In this document: piece by piece, positions 18,301-27,900 of the stretch
Layout: every line of letters begins with the position of its first letter
Position numbering within the stretch: position 1 is the first letter of the stretch
Origin: Bolinopsis microptera
Lineage: Eukaryota; Ctenophora; Tentaculata; Lobata; Bolinopsidae
Direction of reading: 5' to 3'
Length of the DNA: 38,039 nt
Assembly: GCF_026151205.1 (NCBI RefSeq)
Contig: NW_026971820.1
Location: 1 to 38,039, forward strand
Position numbers and translations under genes: made by a program
The notes under the pieces: generated by a model
The model's input: the letters and a program-made list of their open reading frames with translations, nothing else
What the model was told of the DNA's origin: nothing
The model's database searches: none

Positions 18301-19702
18301 TGATGCAAACGAACAGTCCAATGTTGGTGTTCGTTGGGTAATTACAAAGAAAGCAGAAGGTTCTGTTAAAGCTCGTTTAGTGGCACTTGGTTATCAAGAA
18401 AATAGTAGCAACATACGAAAGGACTCCCCAACATGTAACAGGGACTCTATAAGACTGCTCCTTACAATAGTTGCAACAGAAAGTTGGAAGTTACAACACA
18501 TCGATGTTCAGGCTGCCTTCTTGCAAGGCAAGAAGATTTCAAGAGATGTCTTCATTATTCCTCCGAAGGAAGCTGAAACGAGGAAAATCTGGAAACTGAA
18601 CAAATGTATTTACGGGTTAGTAGATGGACCTAGAATGTGGTATGTTGAGCTTCGTGATACTCTAGTGAAGTTAAATGTTGTGGTATCGTCATATGATGAG
18701 TCATTCATGTTCTGGTATGATGAAGGAAAACTCGAGGGTATCATTGCTGTGCATGTTGACGATCTGATGTTCAGTGGAAGCAAGAAGTTTGAAAGGGAAG
18801 TTATTGGGGAACTGAAGAAGAAGTTTCGTCTAAGTACGGAGGTCGAAGTTGAATTTGCTTATACTGGTCTTGATGTAAAGCAAACACAATCTGGAATTCT
18901 GGTATCACAACTGGGGTATGCAGACCAGATTTCAAGAATAGAGATCGACCCCACCCGAGTGAATCGAAATACGCTCCCAATCAACGAGAAAGAAAAGCAA
19001 CAACTGAGAACTGTGTGCGGACAGTTGTTGTGGGTATCAACACAGACACGGCCAGATGTAGCTTATGCTACATGTTTTGCTAGTAATTCTGTGACTGAAG
19101 GGACCATCGCAGATTTGAAAATGGTAAACAAAACAGTAAAGTTCTTAGAAAAGAATCCTCTAACACTCAGGTTTAAGAAACTACTGTTGCCTGAGTCAGT
19201 CTTAGTGGTTTTCTGTGATGCATCGTATGGAAACTTGAAGGATGGTAGCTCTCAGGGAGGCTTCATAATTTTCCTTGTTTCGCTTACAGGAAAATCTTGC
19301 CCCATTACATGGCAGAGTAGAAAAATCCGGAGAGTATGTAAAAGTACTTTAGCAGCGGAGAGTTGGGCAATGATCGAAGCAGTGGAAACATGTGAGTTGA
19401 TCCAAGCTCAGCTGAGTGAGATCATGTTATCTGGAAAACTTGATGTCATTGTAATGACTGATTGCAAGTCTCTACATGATGCTATCCAAACCTCGAAAAA
19501 TGTTGATGACAAGGGATTGAGGATACCAATAGCTTGCCTGAGACAGCGAGTGAACAATAGTGAAATGACAGTTCGTTGGATTTCAACAAAGAAACAGCTT
19601 GCAGATTGTTTGACTAAAGCTGGAGCTCCAACTTCACTGCTACGGGAGGTATTGTCGTCAGGAGAATTTGACAATGAACTGTTTAGAATTGTATTCCAAT
19701 AA
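15338..19702 (+). CDS. Copia gag-pol polyprotein
   Basis: One uninterrupted 1,454-aa frame from the ATG at 15338. The frame is open a little further upstream, but that region is the primer-binding site. GAG occupies about 1-260, ending in the knuckle CYACGDKNHIARWC (239-252) after an Arg/Gly-rich stretch. The aspartic protease has DSG at 326-328. Integrase has an H/C zinc region (about 475-535, ending CKIC) and the catalytic triad D552, D609, E645 with exactly 35 residues between the last two. The reverse transcriptase contains IDVQAAFLQG (motif A) and HVDD at 1139-1142, where Copia proteins most often have YVDD. RNase H begins FCDAS (D1294), continues AAES and MTDCKS, and ends QLADCLTKAGA. 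Gag and pol share one frame, so relative dosage must be set after translation or by splicing. There is no env. Confidence 0.96.
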   Translation: MAPPETVRVTSNYKAPPAYSEDQDYCNWKLDLQLWQEFTGLEKKRQGTALLLELKQGKIKDTVRSLGKDVLIAEDAIAKILSHLDKIYLEDSAQTCYRVYGKFEKYVRPEGLSLQSYISEFEKLLADLRRHKITLPEAVLAYRFLNSANLPSEKYDLALATVKDLTYKDMCETIGKIFSVQSNLSTPPASISVKVEHEECNYTYNSTPRGGRGNYRRMSRGRGNHHHPYNRQKSAYTGCYACGDKNHIARWCTSKNRASSSSTDNAQYFAQDGAENVTAMEAEGAFLTFMVVSESEDVVEIPEECLMSDTNLGSLVYESLACAVIDSGCTKTVVGRNWVNHYRETLEEKQLKMMVSEPCSTPFRFGDGLEVISTEKTIIPGRIGKTDVRIEANIVEKELPLLLSKASLKRAGAVLDFTNDTMRFSGDCVDLFETKSKHYCVPLCNKRRMTIGPPDRKTPHLVMTISEEGLFGTDEKEIRRKVEKIHKQFSHPPSDKLKTLLKTAGFKRPEYMKAIDEVSSSCKICLMYKKPKSRPVVGLPRGKVFNECVAMDLKNVPGSPNVYILHMIDSVTRYSAARIIYNKKKETIIQGICSGWISIFGNPKKFMADNGGEFANEEFTEMCQRFNVDVQNSAAESPWSNGIVERHHKMLTEMMVKTKEDSKCNWEVALCWALSAKNSMQMFGGFSANQLTMGRNPSLPNVIDDRLPALEETTVSKTVADNVNAMHSARQAFAKCESSNKIRRALQSQVRTSNDEYYSNGEKVMYKRKGSAKWSGPGVILGRDITHLYILKHGNQYYKCSACHLTRDTTTGYPITSESVVGQPNPSIVSSSPKSPLETQRNFLEDQPSCSMETAVSVPETETLPQSETTATIRPQHKSGLPKARSHVEFLPKYPEEDGEIWHKAYIHSRAGKSTGSYKNCVNIQLDGEESIQCVDWYELAVNWRDDLSPETEEEVLLSSVSMYDQAVVDAKLAELEKFKVNKVYVEVDANEQSNVGVRWVITKKAEGSVKARLVALGYQENSSNIRKDSPTCNRDSIRLLLTIVATESWKLQHIDVQAAFLQGKKISRDVFIIPPKEAETRKIWKLNKCIYGLVDGPRMWYVELRDTLVKLNVVVSSYDESFMFWYDEGKLEGIIAVHVDDLMFSGSKKFEREVIGELKKKFRLSTEVEVEFAYTGLDVKQTQSGILVSQLGYADQISRIEIDPTRVNRNTLPINEKEKQQLRTVCGQLLWVSTQTRPDVAYATCFASNSVTEGTIADLKMVNKTVKFLEKNPLTLRFKKLLLPESVLVVFCDASYGNLKDGSSQGGFIIFLVSLTGKSCPITWQSRKIRRVCKSTLAAESWAMIEAVETCELIQAQLSEIMLSGKLDVIVMTDCKSLHDAIQTSKNVDDKGLRIPIACLRQRVNNSEMTVRWISTKKQLADCLTKAGAPTSLLREVLSSGEFDNELFRIVFQ

Positions 19703-19779
19703 TAAACATTGTATTCAAAGTTTTTAATATTGTGTGTGAAGGATTTTAATAATCTTAATAATTTGAAACTTAAAGAAGT

Positions 19780-19876
19780 TAAAAGAGTGAATATATTGGT
19801 ATTTGTGATTTATATAATGTGCTCGTTTAAAAGAGTGAATATATTGGTATTTGTGATTTATATAATGTGCTCGTTT
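19780..19876 (+). repeat. 48-bp tandem duplication in Copia 3' UTR
   Basis: Two perfect head-to-tail copies of a 48-bp unit starting AAAAGAGTGAATATATTGG (at 19781 and 19829) lie between the gag-pol stop and the polypurine tract. The lack of divergence means the duplication is recent or the units are homogenised. Confidence 0.9.
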
Positions 19877-20005
19877 AAAACGATTTTCTATTACATGTTG
19901 TGCATGTATCCACAAAGAGGGAAGTTATATTTAGAAAGATTATAGTCTTTCTTGTGACACCTTTATTTTATATTTAATATTTTAAATCTTTCAAAGCCTT
20001 TTTAA

Positions 20006-20020
20006 GAAAGAACGGGAGAT
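20006..20020 (+). other. Copia polypurine tract
   Basis: GAAAGAACGGGAGAT is immediately upstream of the 3' LTR (20021). This purine run is the expected plus-strand primer for Copia cDNA synthesis. Confidence 0.8.
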
Positions 20021-20185
20021 TGTGAATTGCTATATATTTGGTTTATATATTTATGATAGTCGATATAATATATACTAATTGTGTTCTATTTCAGAATGTA
20101 CCACAAACATGTTGTCTGTGGGGTTTGATAATTACTTGTAACAACTGGTGTGTTTCATTGCATAGTGATCCAATTAAAGTTAACA
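20021..20185 (+). repeat. Copia 3' LTR
   Basis: 165 bp, identical to the 5' LTR at every position I compared, ending AGTTAACA and followed by TTACA. Confidence 0.95.
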
Positions 20186-21074
20186 TTACATACCATTACT
20201 TGAAAGTCGTTATTTCGGAGTGAGCAACCATTTTGTTGACTAGCGAATCTAAATTGAAATAGTCGAATATCACTCAATTTCAGTTGCAGGTCGTCATCCT
20301 TAAAATTAGAGAGCAAATAATTTCATTTTGTACTCGACTTAAGTCAATATAAATAGAAATTACAGCAATTTGAAGTAACAGCATATCAAGCTATATCATA
20401 CATATTACATAATTATGAAAGCCTCGCAAAGATCTCGATTAAATCTGTAAACGTACATTTAACGGTAAGATATGTAGATAGCGCGCAATAGTTGCGCACG
20501 CACAAAACCAATATGGCTGCCACACAAAGCAACAAACTGTAACAAAAACGAAAATTGTGAATTCAACCAGCTTATTCTTTATTATCCAACGCGACATTGG
20601 TTTGGGCGCATTATCGACACGTTTTAAATGCGCGGAACATTTTTGTGCGCGGCACTAGCATTTTAAATTTTCAAAATTTAAATCATAGCCAGAGTTATGG
20701 TTATTTTTCAAAACAAATTTTGAGGCAAATTTTACGTGTAAATTATCCATTTTTTATTCATGATCACTCATAGTTCGAACAATTTTCCTTGGATTGAATT
20801 GAACTCTTCGATATTCGATTATTGAGACAATTATCTAAAGAAGAAGATTACTTTAAAACTAAACATACGTAATTTGACTTAACATGAAGCTTGAGGAGAT
20901 TTTAAAAGTGAAATTCAATCATTTTGTGCGACGTATGAAGCCCGCGGCGTTCGCTGGGGTGATAACCATTGAACCAAAAGCCAAAATAAATTTTTTCAAA
21001 AATATTGTCTTTTCTCAATATTTCAGATGACGATTAATTACGTTACAGTTTAATTGACGATGTCAATCCGTCGA

Positions 21075-21105
21075 GATCGTTGCTCTGCGAAGCAGAGCAA
21101 CGATC
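21075..21105. repeat. Perfect hairpin, 14-bp stem
   Basis: GATCGTTGCTCTGC, loop GAA, GCAGAGCAACGATC. The stem is perfect. No U-run, gene end or element boundary is next to it. Confidence 0.9.
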
Positions 21106-21859
21106 GACGATGCAAGAATGCTAGTTTGCGCGGCGAAGTCCTCCAAGTTACAGTGCACTTTTTGAACACATGATATTTTGAACATTTTCTCTTAATGGCC
21201 CTGATGAATGACTATTTGAAATAGGAGGTGCACGATAAAAATAAACTTGCTCGGATTTTAAAAATTTTTGTACCACTGTTTTCTAGAGATTGTGAGAATT
21301 TCCACAATACCAAATTTGTCATACCTTTTTGGAAAGATCAGTGAGTTTCGCCTAGGTGCCATATTTGATAGTGCGCGGCTTTTGGAGCAAAAGTAGCTGT
21401 AAAAGTCGCGTAATTTGACCAAATTCGTCCAAATTTGACCATTTTTGTCGTATTATTCGGATTTATCTTCAGTTCCTTAAATGAGATCATTCTGGAAATT
21501 GGCGACGACCTTCCAATAGGGCTTTCACAACTGTCCGAAAAATTTGGTGGATATCGGAGTTGATATAGTGATCAAAATGGGGCAAAATACGCTACTTTTA
21601 GCTGTAACATAATGTTTGATGGTTGGATATGCTTTAAATTTTTCGGACACTTTCCTTGTAAGTCTTTAAGTAAGCTTACCAATTTTTGTTGCAATTGGAA
21701 GTCGGGAAGGATACTCAATATCTATTTGTTTGAAGAAAATTGTGCTGGCCGAAATTAGCGCTAAAAAACCATCCTACAGTCGGCACGCGCGGCTCACTGT
21801 CGATGGCGCACTACCTATTTGAAACCTTAACCCTCTAATATGATCCCAACCCTAATAGA

Positions 21860-22695
21860 AGAGGCTCTTACGGGCAAAAAGACGTGTTTTCTGCTACGAG
21901 TTTAGAGACCTAACCGCTAATTGGACACAATAGTATGATGTCTAAGGATCGATAATATGTTAAGAAGTATAAATTTGGCCTTATTAGTCACGTGCTATAC
22001 CAATGCGCGTTTTAAACTTTGACAGTCTATTACTCTAAGGCAAATAGATCAGAGCAAATAAGATCACATTATTTTTTGTTTGGTGTGAAAATATGAGCTA
22101 GAACGGACATAATCTCGCAGAGTTATAGCTGTTTGAAATTTATGATGAACGCGCGGGTGCCAATTGATAACAACTAAATGCTTTTGCGCGTAGTGCGCGT
22201 CGAAAATTTGGCAAAACGCTTGCGGAGTGACAATATTCAAACTTCGATAAAGTATATGAAGTGGGTACTTCTCGGAAAGGAAACATTTAGGCAAACACGA
22301 TGTGACTATTTTTGGATTGATTTAATACAACTGCAAAAAAATATTCAAACTTCAAGCAAAAAAGTCAAAATTTTTACCACTTTTTTGCATTTTTACCCCC
22401 TAAAAAATAGAGGGATTTTTCAAATTTTTATATCATCTTGTGCGGCTGTGTTATAGCTATCTCCATGCAAGTTTTGCCGACATGCCAACAAAATTAACTT
22501 GCTCAAAATATCAAAAAACATGGTTTTTTTGGCCTATTTTTGGCCCAAAAATCGGTTTTTTGCAATTTTACCCCCAAAAAGTCAGTCTAATCATCTTAAA
22601 ACTACTTTTGATCGATTCTACGGTCAAAAATACGTCTAGTAAGGTGTATCTGGGGTCCTTAGCGTATCGAGCAGACAATGCCCGTAAGAGCCTCT
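21860..22695. repeat. 17-bp inverted repeat pair enclosing 0.8 kb
   Basis: AGAGGCTCTTACGGGCA at 21860-21876 is exactly inverted at 22679-22695. The enclosed 802 bp is AT-rich with many A and T runs and no reading frame. No target duplication was found, so mobility is unproven. Confidence 0.5.
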
Positions 22696-23007
22696 ACTAT
22701 AATAAGTATTACCAAATACCAAACTAAAACATATACTGAAACCCTAACCTTAACGAAAAATGGTACAAACTTCCTTATATTGTCATATCAAGTGATCGAA
22801 ACAGTTTTTCGACGATATCCCCCTAGAGGAGCAATTTAACTTTTTGTCATGAGGGGTAATTTGGATTCAGCATTTGAAAATACATCGATTCAAATTAGTT
22901 ACAACGAAGTGCGCGGCTCCCCTGTATCGTCAGGACGATAATTACCATAGTGAAACAACCGTGTGAAACCATAATGAAACGACCGTGGGGTCGCAACGTG
23001 ATACAAA

Positions 23008-23232
23008 ATTCTTCACAGCTCGGTGAGGCCTAATTAAAATAGCGCATTAAATACCGTATCTCACCGCGATCTAACGAAGGTTGCGAGAAGCATGATTGAA
23101 TATATGCGAGAAGCACTATTGGTTGTAGCGCGATGCACTACTGGGTCGCGCCGCGCATCAAATAATTCTTCTCGCAACCAATTCGGTAGATCGGCGGGAT
23201 GCACCACTGTGCCTCACCGAGTTGCGAAGGAT
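23008..23232. mobile_element. 225-bp palindromic MITE-like element
   Basis: The ends are 22-bp imperfect inverted repeats: ATTCTTCACAGCTCGGTGAG at 23008 on, and its complement-like GCCTCACCGAGTTGCGAAGG at 23211 on. A second inverted block inside (GGTTGCGAGAAG near 23085 against CTTCTCGCAACC near 23169) continues the stem, so most of the element can fold. There is no coding capacity. No clear target-site duplication was seen, so the superfamily is unknown. Confidence 0.65.
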
Positions 23233-23824
23233 TGACATCGTGAATCAAGCTTATTTCAAATTTCAATTGGACAAAATCACAGCAATGATATTCGAAAAGA
23301 TTGAAAATGTCAATCAAAGTCATTTTAAATGCGTTTATGCTAGCCATTGTTTCGTTGTTAAAGATTTAATTTTGATTACGTACAAATTTATTTTTCATAA
23401 AATTATAAACACGAGAGCTTATTATATGTTATAATTTCATCATGCCATTTGACTGTCAATAAAGGATGCAATTCAAATTTGTATTAAAACTTATTTCGCT
23501 TTTGAGATGAAACTTAACTCTATTTCGTAATAACTTATGTCCTAGTGATACTCTTTAGCACACACACGTCACACATTTTAATGTACTGTAATTAAAAGTA
23601 CATCGTCACAAAACATTTAAAGTTTAAAGTTAGGGATGAGGGATCATTAATTAATCAAATGTTTGAATAACACTAAGTCACAGTTAAGTTTTCTGAAAAT
23701 GCTTTACTATTTTTCCACAGCGAAATAGGCTCATTGCAGTTCTGTCTTCCCCCTACTATTAATGTAAGTTTTGTATTGACCACATTCACTTACTTGCTGC
23801 ATTTTGCCATTCTGTTCCTTCTAG
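23233..23824. other. Intergenic DNA upstream of NUP58
   Basis: AT-rich with no recognised gene. A possible 5' UTR exon is bounded by TTTTTCCACAG before 23721 and GTAAGT after 23763. Confidence 0.35.
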
Positions 23825-23861
23825 GCTGCTAGTATGGCAAGTGAAACTGTCCTGATTAAAG
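23825..23861 (+). other. Possible alternative 5' exon of NUP58
   Basis: Preceded by TTCCTTCTAG and followed by GTACTC. It contains an ATG at 23834 with nine codons and one spare base (MASETVLIK). Splicing to the acceptor-like site at 24979 (TTGCCCAAG) would add GA and lead in frame into the NUP58 start MAFSFG. The fit of phase could be chance, and the known family N-terminus resembles MAFSFG itself. Confidence 0.25.
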
Positions 23862-24107
23862 GTACTCTGAGCTAAAGTATAGGCAACCACCCCTGAAATA
23901 ATGTACATATATAGAGTTCAAGTTTTTGTGCGGAAAAAATGTTGAGAATTTTACCCATGCAAAGCTCTTGGAATAATTCATTGTACACCCTTCCTCTCAA
24001 TCTAGAAGCTTCTCCACTTCCACAATAAAGCTTCCCTCCTTCCCACCGTGAATTTTCCTCGCTTTCACTGGGAATTTTCTTCTCTTCCCACCTTTGTACC
24101 GCCATCC

Positions 24108-24166
24108 CAGGGGGGCGCCTAATCGTCGTTTGAATGTGGGCGCCAACAGGCAACGTTGCGCCACTG
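24108..24166 (-). repeat. Fragment related to the 166-bp hAT MITE
   Basis: The complement of 24138-24166 begins CAGTGGCGCAACGTTGCCTG, nearly the same as the left end of the element at 1492 (CAGTGGCGTAAAGTTGCCTG). The other side (GGGGGCGCCTAATCG) resembles the MITE-like piece near 2260. There is no 8-bp target duplication, so this is probably a remnant. Confidence 0.6.
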
Positions 24167-24448
24167 CTTCCCCAAGAAAATAACAATTTCAAGAAAACAA
24201 CAAGTTTATTTAGTATCAATTAAAGCAGGAAAAAAAAGTATTTATACAACTAGCACGAACTTAAGACCAGATACCTTAGCTTAAATTAGGGGACTTAGAG
24301 TAGTATGAGAGTGACTAGAAGGTATATATACCTTGAACAAAAATACAGGGTGATACAGAATCAGAGAGTGCAGACCGTAAAGTTTACGCACCCACCCTTG
24401 CCTCCTGAATTCTTGACATTAATGCAAACTTGGTCGTTTATACTCCAA

Positions 24449-24484
24449 GAAGCTAACTCCTACTTTATGTCAGGAGTTAGCTTC
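24449..24484. repeat. Perfect hairpin, 13-bp stem
   Basis: GAAGCTAACTCCT, a 10-base loop, AGGAGTTAGCTTC. It is isolated, with no nearby gene end. Confidence 0.9.
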
Positions 24485-24981
24485 ATTCAATAATAACAAT
24501 ATCAATATAATAAATATCAATATCAGACTAAACTATCGAATAAATTATCAAATATTAGTTATTAATTCGTTCTGATTAAAAATTTATAATTCAAGATATT
24601 TAATAATTAAAACATTATAAGTGGTTAAAAATGCCCCAAAATCTATCTGAGAGTTTTTAGTCTAGAGCACAATCATGATTGTAATAGTAAGTGTCATGTG
24701 TGCCGCTGCAATTATATTGCTCTTTCCCTTTTCCACTGGGGAGCTGCTTTTCTTCCCACTAAAAAGCTTCATCTCTTTCCACCAGGAACACAACCCCTAT
24801 ATAGAGGTTCTTTTACCTTAAACATTTCTTTCAAAAATAGAGTGAACAGTTTACTAGGACATAAAGTTCGTTCTCAATAGGCTTAAGCCCTTTACTGTAG
24901 AAGGAGTAAGTGCACCACCTATCTTCTCTTGGCACAATAAATATCTTAATTATTGTTTCACCTTCTTTTATTGCCCAAGGA

Positions 24982-27900
24982 ATGGCATTTTCATTTGGAA
25001 ATACCTCAACTGCTGCTCCAACCTCAACCACCAGCTTGTTTGGTAACACTGGTACTGCCAGTAATCTTTTCGGTACCAAGACTGCAGGCACTCCCCCTTC
25101 CCTTCTTGGTGGCAGGTTTGTAATTTTTTAGAATCATCAAAAGATCAATAAAAAGATGAATATTGTCGTTGTTATTCAATTATGGAAGAATATTTAAGTA
25201 AAAATGTAATGAAATTTTTGTTGGAAATATTTGCACTTTTAACACGCTAACGTTTTCTTAGCTCAACCACTTCTACCCCAACTGCTGGAACTTTATTCGG
25301 AGTCAATCCTTCAGCTGCTCCTGCTGCACCTGCAACTGGCTCAACAGGTTGATATATAAATTATAAACTCAATCTTACAAAACTTTTGGGGATACTTGAC
25401 CTATATTATTTAAGCCAAATGTTGGCACTTTATTCCCCCTCCCATCTGTGAGCCACTTTACACAGCTACAGAGTAGGAATCATACTAACATAGGCTTTAT
25501 AGATTCCTTTTGTAGACATAGACTGAGGCTGGCTCACATAATTCAACATGTTTATGATTCGTTGTGTATTAAATTAAAAGGAGACATCTGTCAGAGCTAG
25601 TTACCTCGTGTATCCTTGTTATCTTGCTTTAATTTCCTCTATCTTCCAGGTTTATTTGGGAATTTATCTGCGGCCAAGCCAGCAACAGCAACAAGTACAA
25701 CCTCACTATTCGGTAACAACTCACTTGCAGCAGCTCCTGCTGCCTCAACTGGTTCAACCTTAACCCTTGGTGGAACAGCTCCCAGTTTATTTGGCAATAC
25801 CAACACTCCAGCCAGTTTAGCTGCACCTGCACCCAGCCTATTTGGCACACCTGCACCTGCACCCGCTGCTGCACCGGCTCCTAAAGATGATGCAGTTACG
25901 TTGGGTGGAATAAAGTCAGATAATGCTAAAAGTACAGGACCAAAAGCTTGGAGAAACGAAACTGTGCCTGAGCCTGTGTGTAAGCTGGTGGACGAAATGA
26001 AAAAGTTTCTGAAGGAGCAGAAAGAATTGAAGGATGAGATAAGCCGGTTCTCTCCAGCTTCAATTGATAAAGTTAAAGAAGAGGTAGAGATCAATAGAAT
26101 ACAACGACTTTCTTTCTTCAACAGCACTCAATTTCAGATTTAGGATATTAGGAAACTCTGCTTAGCTTTGCTCAATTTTCTGTTAATCGTAAAGTATATA
26201 CCAAATATTTTGATTTCGTTGAGAGGGATTCCGGATCTTAAGACTTGCTTTATTATCACAGGTTGAGTTTTTAATAAAGAATGCAAGATATTTGTCTCAA
26301 GCAGTTGTAGCTGACACAGTTGCCGTTGCAAATCTGAAGAATTCCGTTATTGAAGAACTCAAAAATTGCGAGGTAACTTCATTTAATTTGAATTCAAAAT
26401 GATTCAAATTTAATTTGTTTTCCTATTTTAAAGGTCAAGGTAACTTTTTGCTAGTGTATCTGGATCATTGAAAATGAAAACTACTATGAAAATGAAAATT
26501 ACTATGCACACTGTACTTTTACTGAAGTTCAACACGAGATATAAACCAAAGTTAAATAATTCATGAAATTTTAGGTCGCCCAAAGAACAAGAGACTCCAC
26601 AAACCTCCCATTAGAAATGTCACTTCCTATGGAATACTTCTACAAACGTGTTAATCAGTTTGAGGAAGCTATCCAAACCTACAAAGTTCAGGTAATAATT
26701 TAACAATTTTGATTTTTTCGCTAGTTGAAAGAGTGATCAATGAAGTGATGAGTTGGAAAAACTGTTCTCAGCGTTTAAGGTTTTCTAAAAGATAAGTACA
26801 TTTTTCCAACATTTTTACTTCTTAATATGATAGCTTCTAAAAATAGAAACTACCTCCAGATTGACGAGATCGAGAGCGTGATGACTTGTGATCACAGCGT
26901 GGTTTCAACAGCTAACATTGGAGCTATGCTGAACAGAATGCAGCAGATATTCGTAGCTTTAGCTAGCAAGCTTCACTCGTTACACGAGGACATCAAAATA
27001 CAGAAAGATTTTTATCTCAACTATCGAAAAGTAAATATCATGTCGGGATTATAATGTAAACGTACGTGCTTGTAGCATTAGATGGCGCTTCAAGTGCAAA
27101 TGTTTTTAAAGATATCGTGCTTATCAAAGCAAGATTTGCTTCACAATATTAGTGGGGGGGGGGGGTGTCACGTCCGTCTATGTCCGCTTGTCTCATAGAA
27201 TCCAAAAAGGACAGGACATAGGCGGACATAGGCGGACATAGACGGACATAGGCGGACATAGGCGGACATAGACGGACATAGGCGGACATAGGCGGACATT
27301 AATGGACACCTAAATTGCTAAATAGAATGTTCAATTTTTGCTGTTATAGGGGGATCATGTTTTTTGTCCGTTCGGTACCCTATATTTTCAAAACGGACAA
27401 AAAATAGAGCGGACAAAAACGGACAAAAATGGACAAAAACGGACAAAAATGGAAATAACATTTAGGTGCTTCCTCCTACTCTTCCTCCTCCTCCCCCTGG
27501 GTCTTCCTGATCTTCCTCAGTCCTCTTCCTCCTCCCCTCCTCAGTCCTCCTCCTACTCCTCCTCCTCGTCCTCAGTCCTCCTCATCAGTCCTCTACAGTC
27601 CTTCTCCTCCCCAGTCCTCCTCCTCCTCCTGAGTCCTCCTCCTCCTGAGTCATCCTCCTCAGTTCTCCTCCTCCTCCTCCTAGGTCCTCCTTCTGGGTCC
27701 TCCTCCTCCTGGGTCTTCCTGATCCTTCTCCTCCCTCTCAGTCATCCTCCTCAGTCATCCTCCTCAGCCATCCTCCTCAGCCATCCTTCTCAGCCATCCT
27801 CCTCAGTACTCTTTAGTACTCTTCAGTACTCTTCAGTCCTAAAAATGTTTGTCCGCTAATGTCCACCAATGTCCGCTAATGTCCACCAATGTCCATCCAA

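Larger units (their letters stand above)
15151..20185 (+). mobile_element. Complete Ty1/Copia LTR retrotransposon with identical LTRs
   Basis: This 5,035-bp element has two 165-bp LTRs (15151-15315 and 20021-20185) that are identical base for base as I read them and have TG...CA ends. In order follow a primer-binding site, a single gag-pol ORF, a short 3' UTR and a polypurine tract. Flanks GTACA (15146-15150) and TTACA (20186-20190) are a 5-bp target duplication with one mismatch. The order protease, integrase, reverse transcriptase, RNase H is that of Copia, not Gypsy. Very short LTRs and an animal host suggest a GalEa-like lineage, which is an inference. Identical LTRs and an unbroken ORF indicate a recent insertion. 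Confidence 0.95.
20186..23007. other. Gene-poor region with dispersed repeats
   Basis: No exons or reading frames of interest were recognised. Repeated GTGCGCGGC-type words occur at about 20650, 21374, 21785 and 22911. Segments 20925-20970 and 22908-23005 are inverted relatives of 2545-2730. A 17-bp inverted repeat pair lies at 21860-21876 and 22679-22695, and a perfect hairpin at 21075-21105. The stretch may be a decayed or non-autonomous DNA element, but I cannot define its ends. Confidence 0.4.
23862..24981. other. NUP58 upstream region with repeat fragments
   Basis: Holds a fragment related to the hAT MITE (24108-24166) and a perfect hairpin (24449-24484). It also has two diverged copies of a pyrimidine-rich motif (TTCACTGGGAATTTTCTTC near 24066 and TTTCCACTGGGGAGCTG near 24730). 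No other gene is seen. Confidence 0.4.

Noticed and set aside
22064-22727. Open frames of 76-95 codons in the gene-poor region
   Set aside because: Low-complexity AT-rich translations without motifs, on both strands, with no splice support.
24108-24166. A second complete hAT MITE
   Set aside because: The ends do not match each other well and the 8-base flanks (CGCCATCC and CTTCCCCA) are not a duplication.
27449-27859. Ser/Leu/Pro-rich 136-codon open frame
   Set aside because: It is the translation of a CTC-type pyrimidine tract inside the intronic TIR element.
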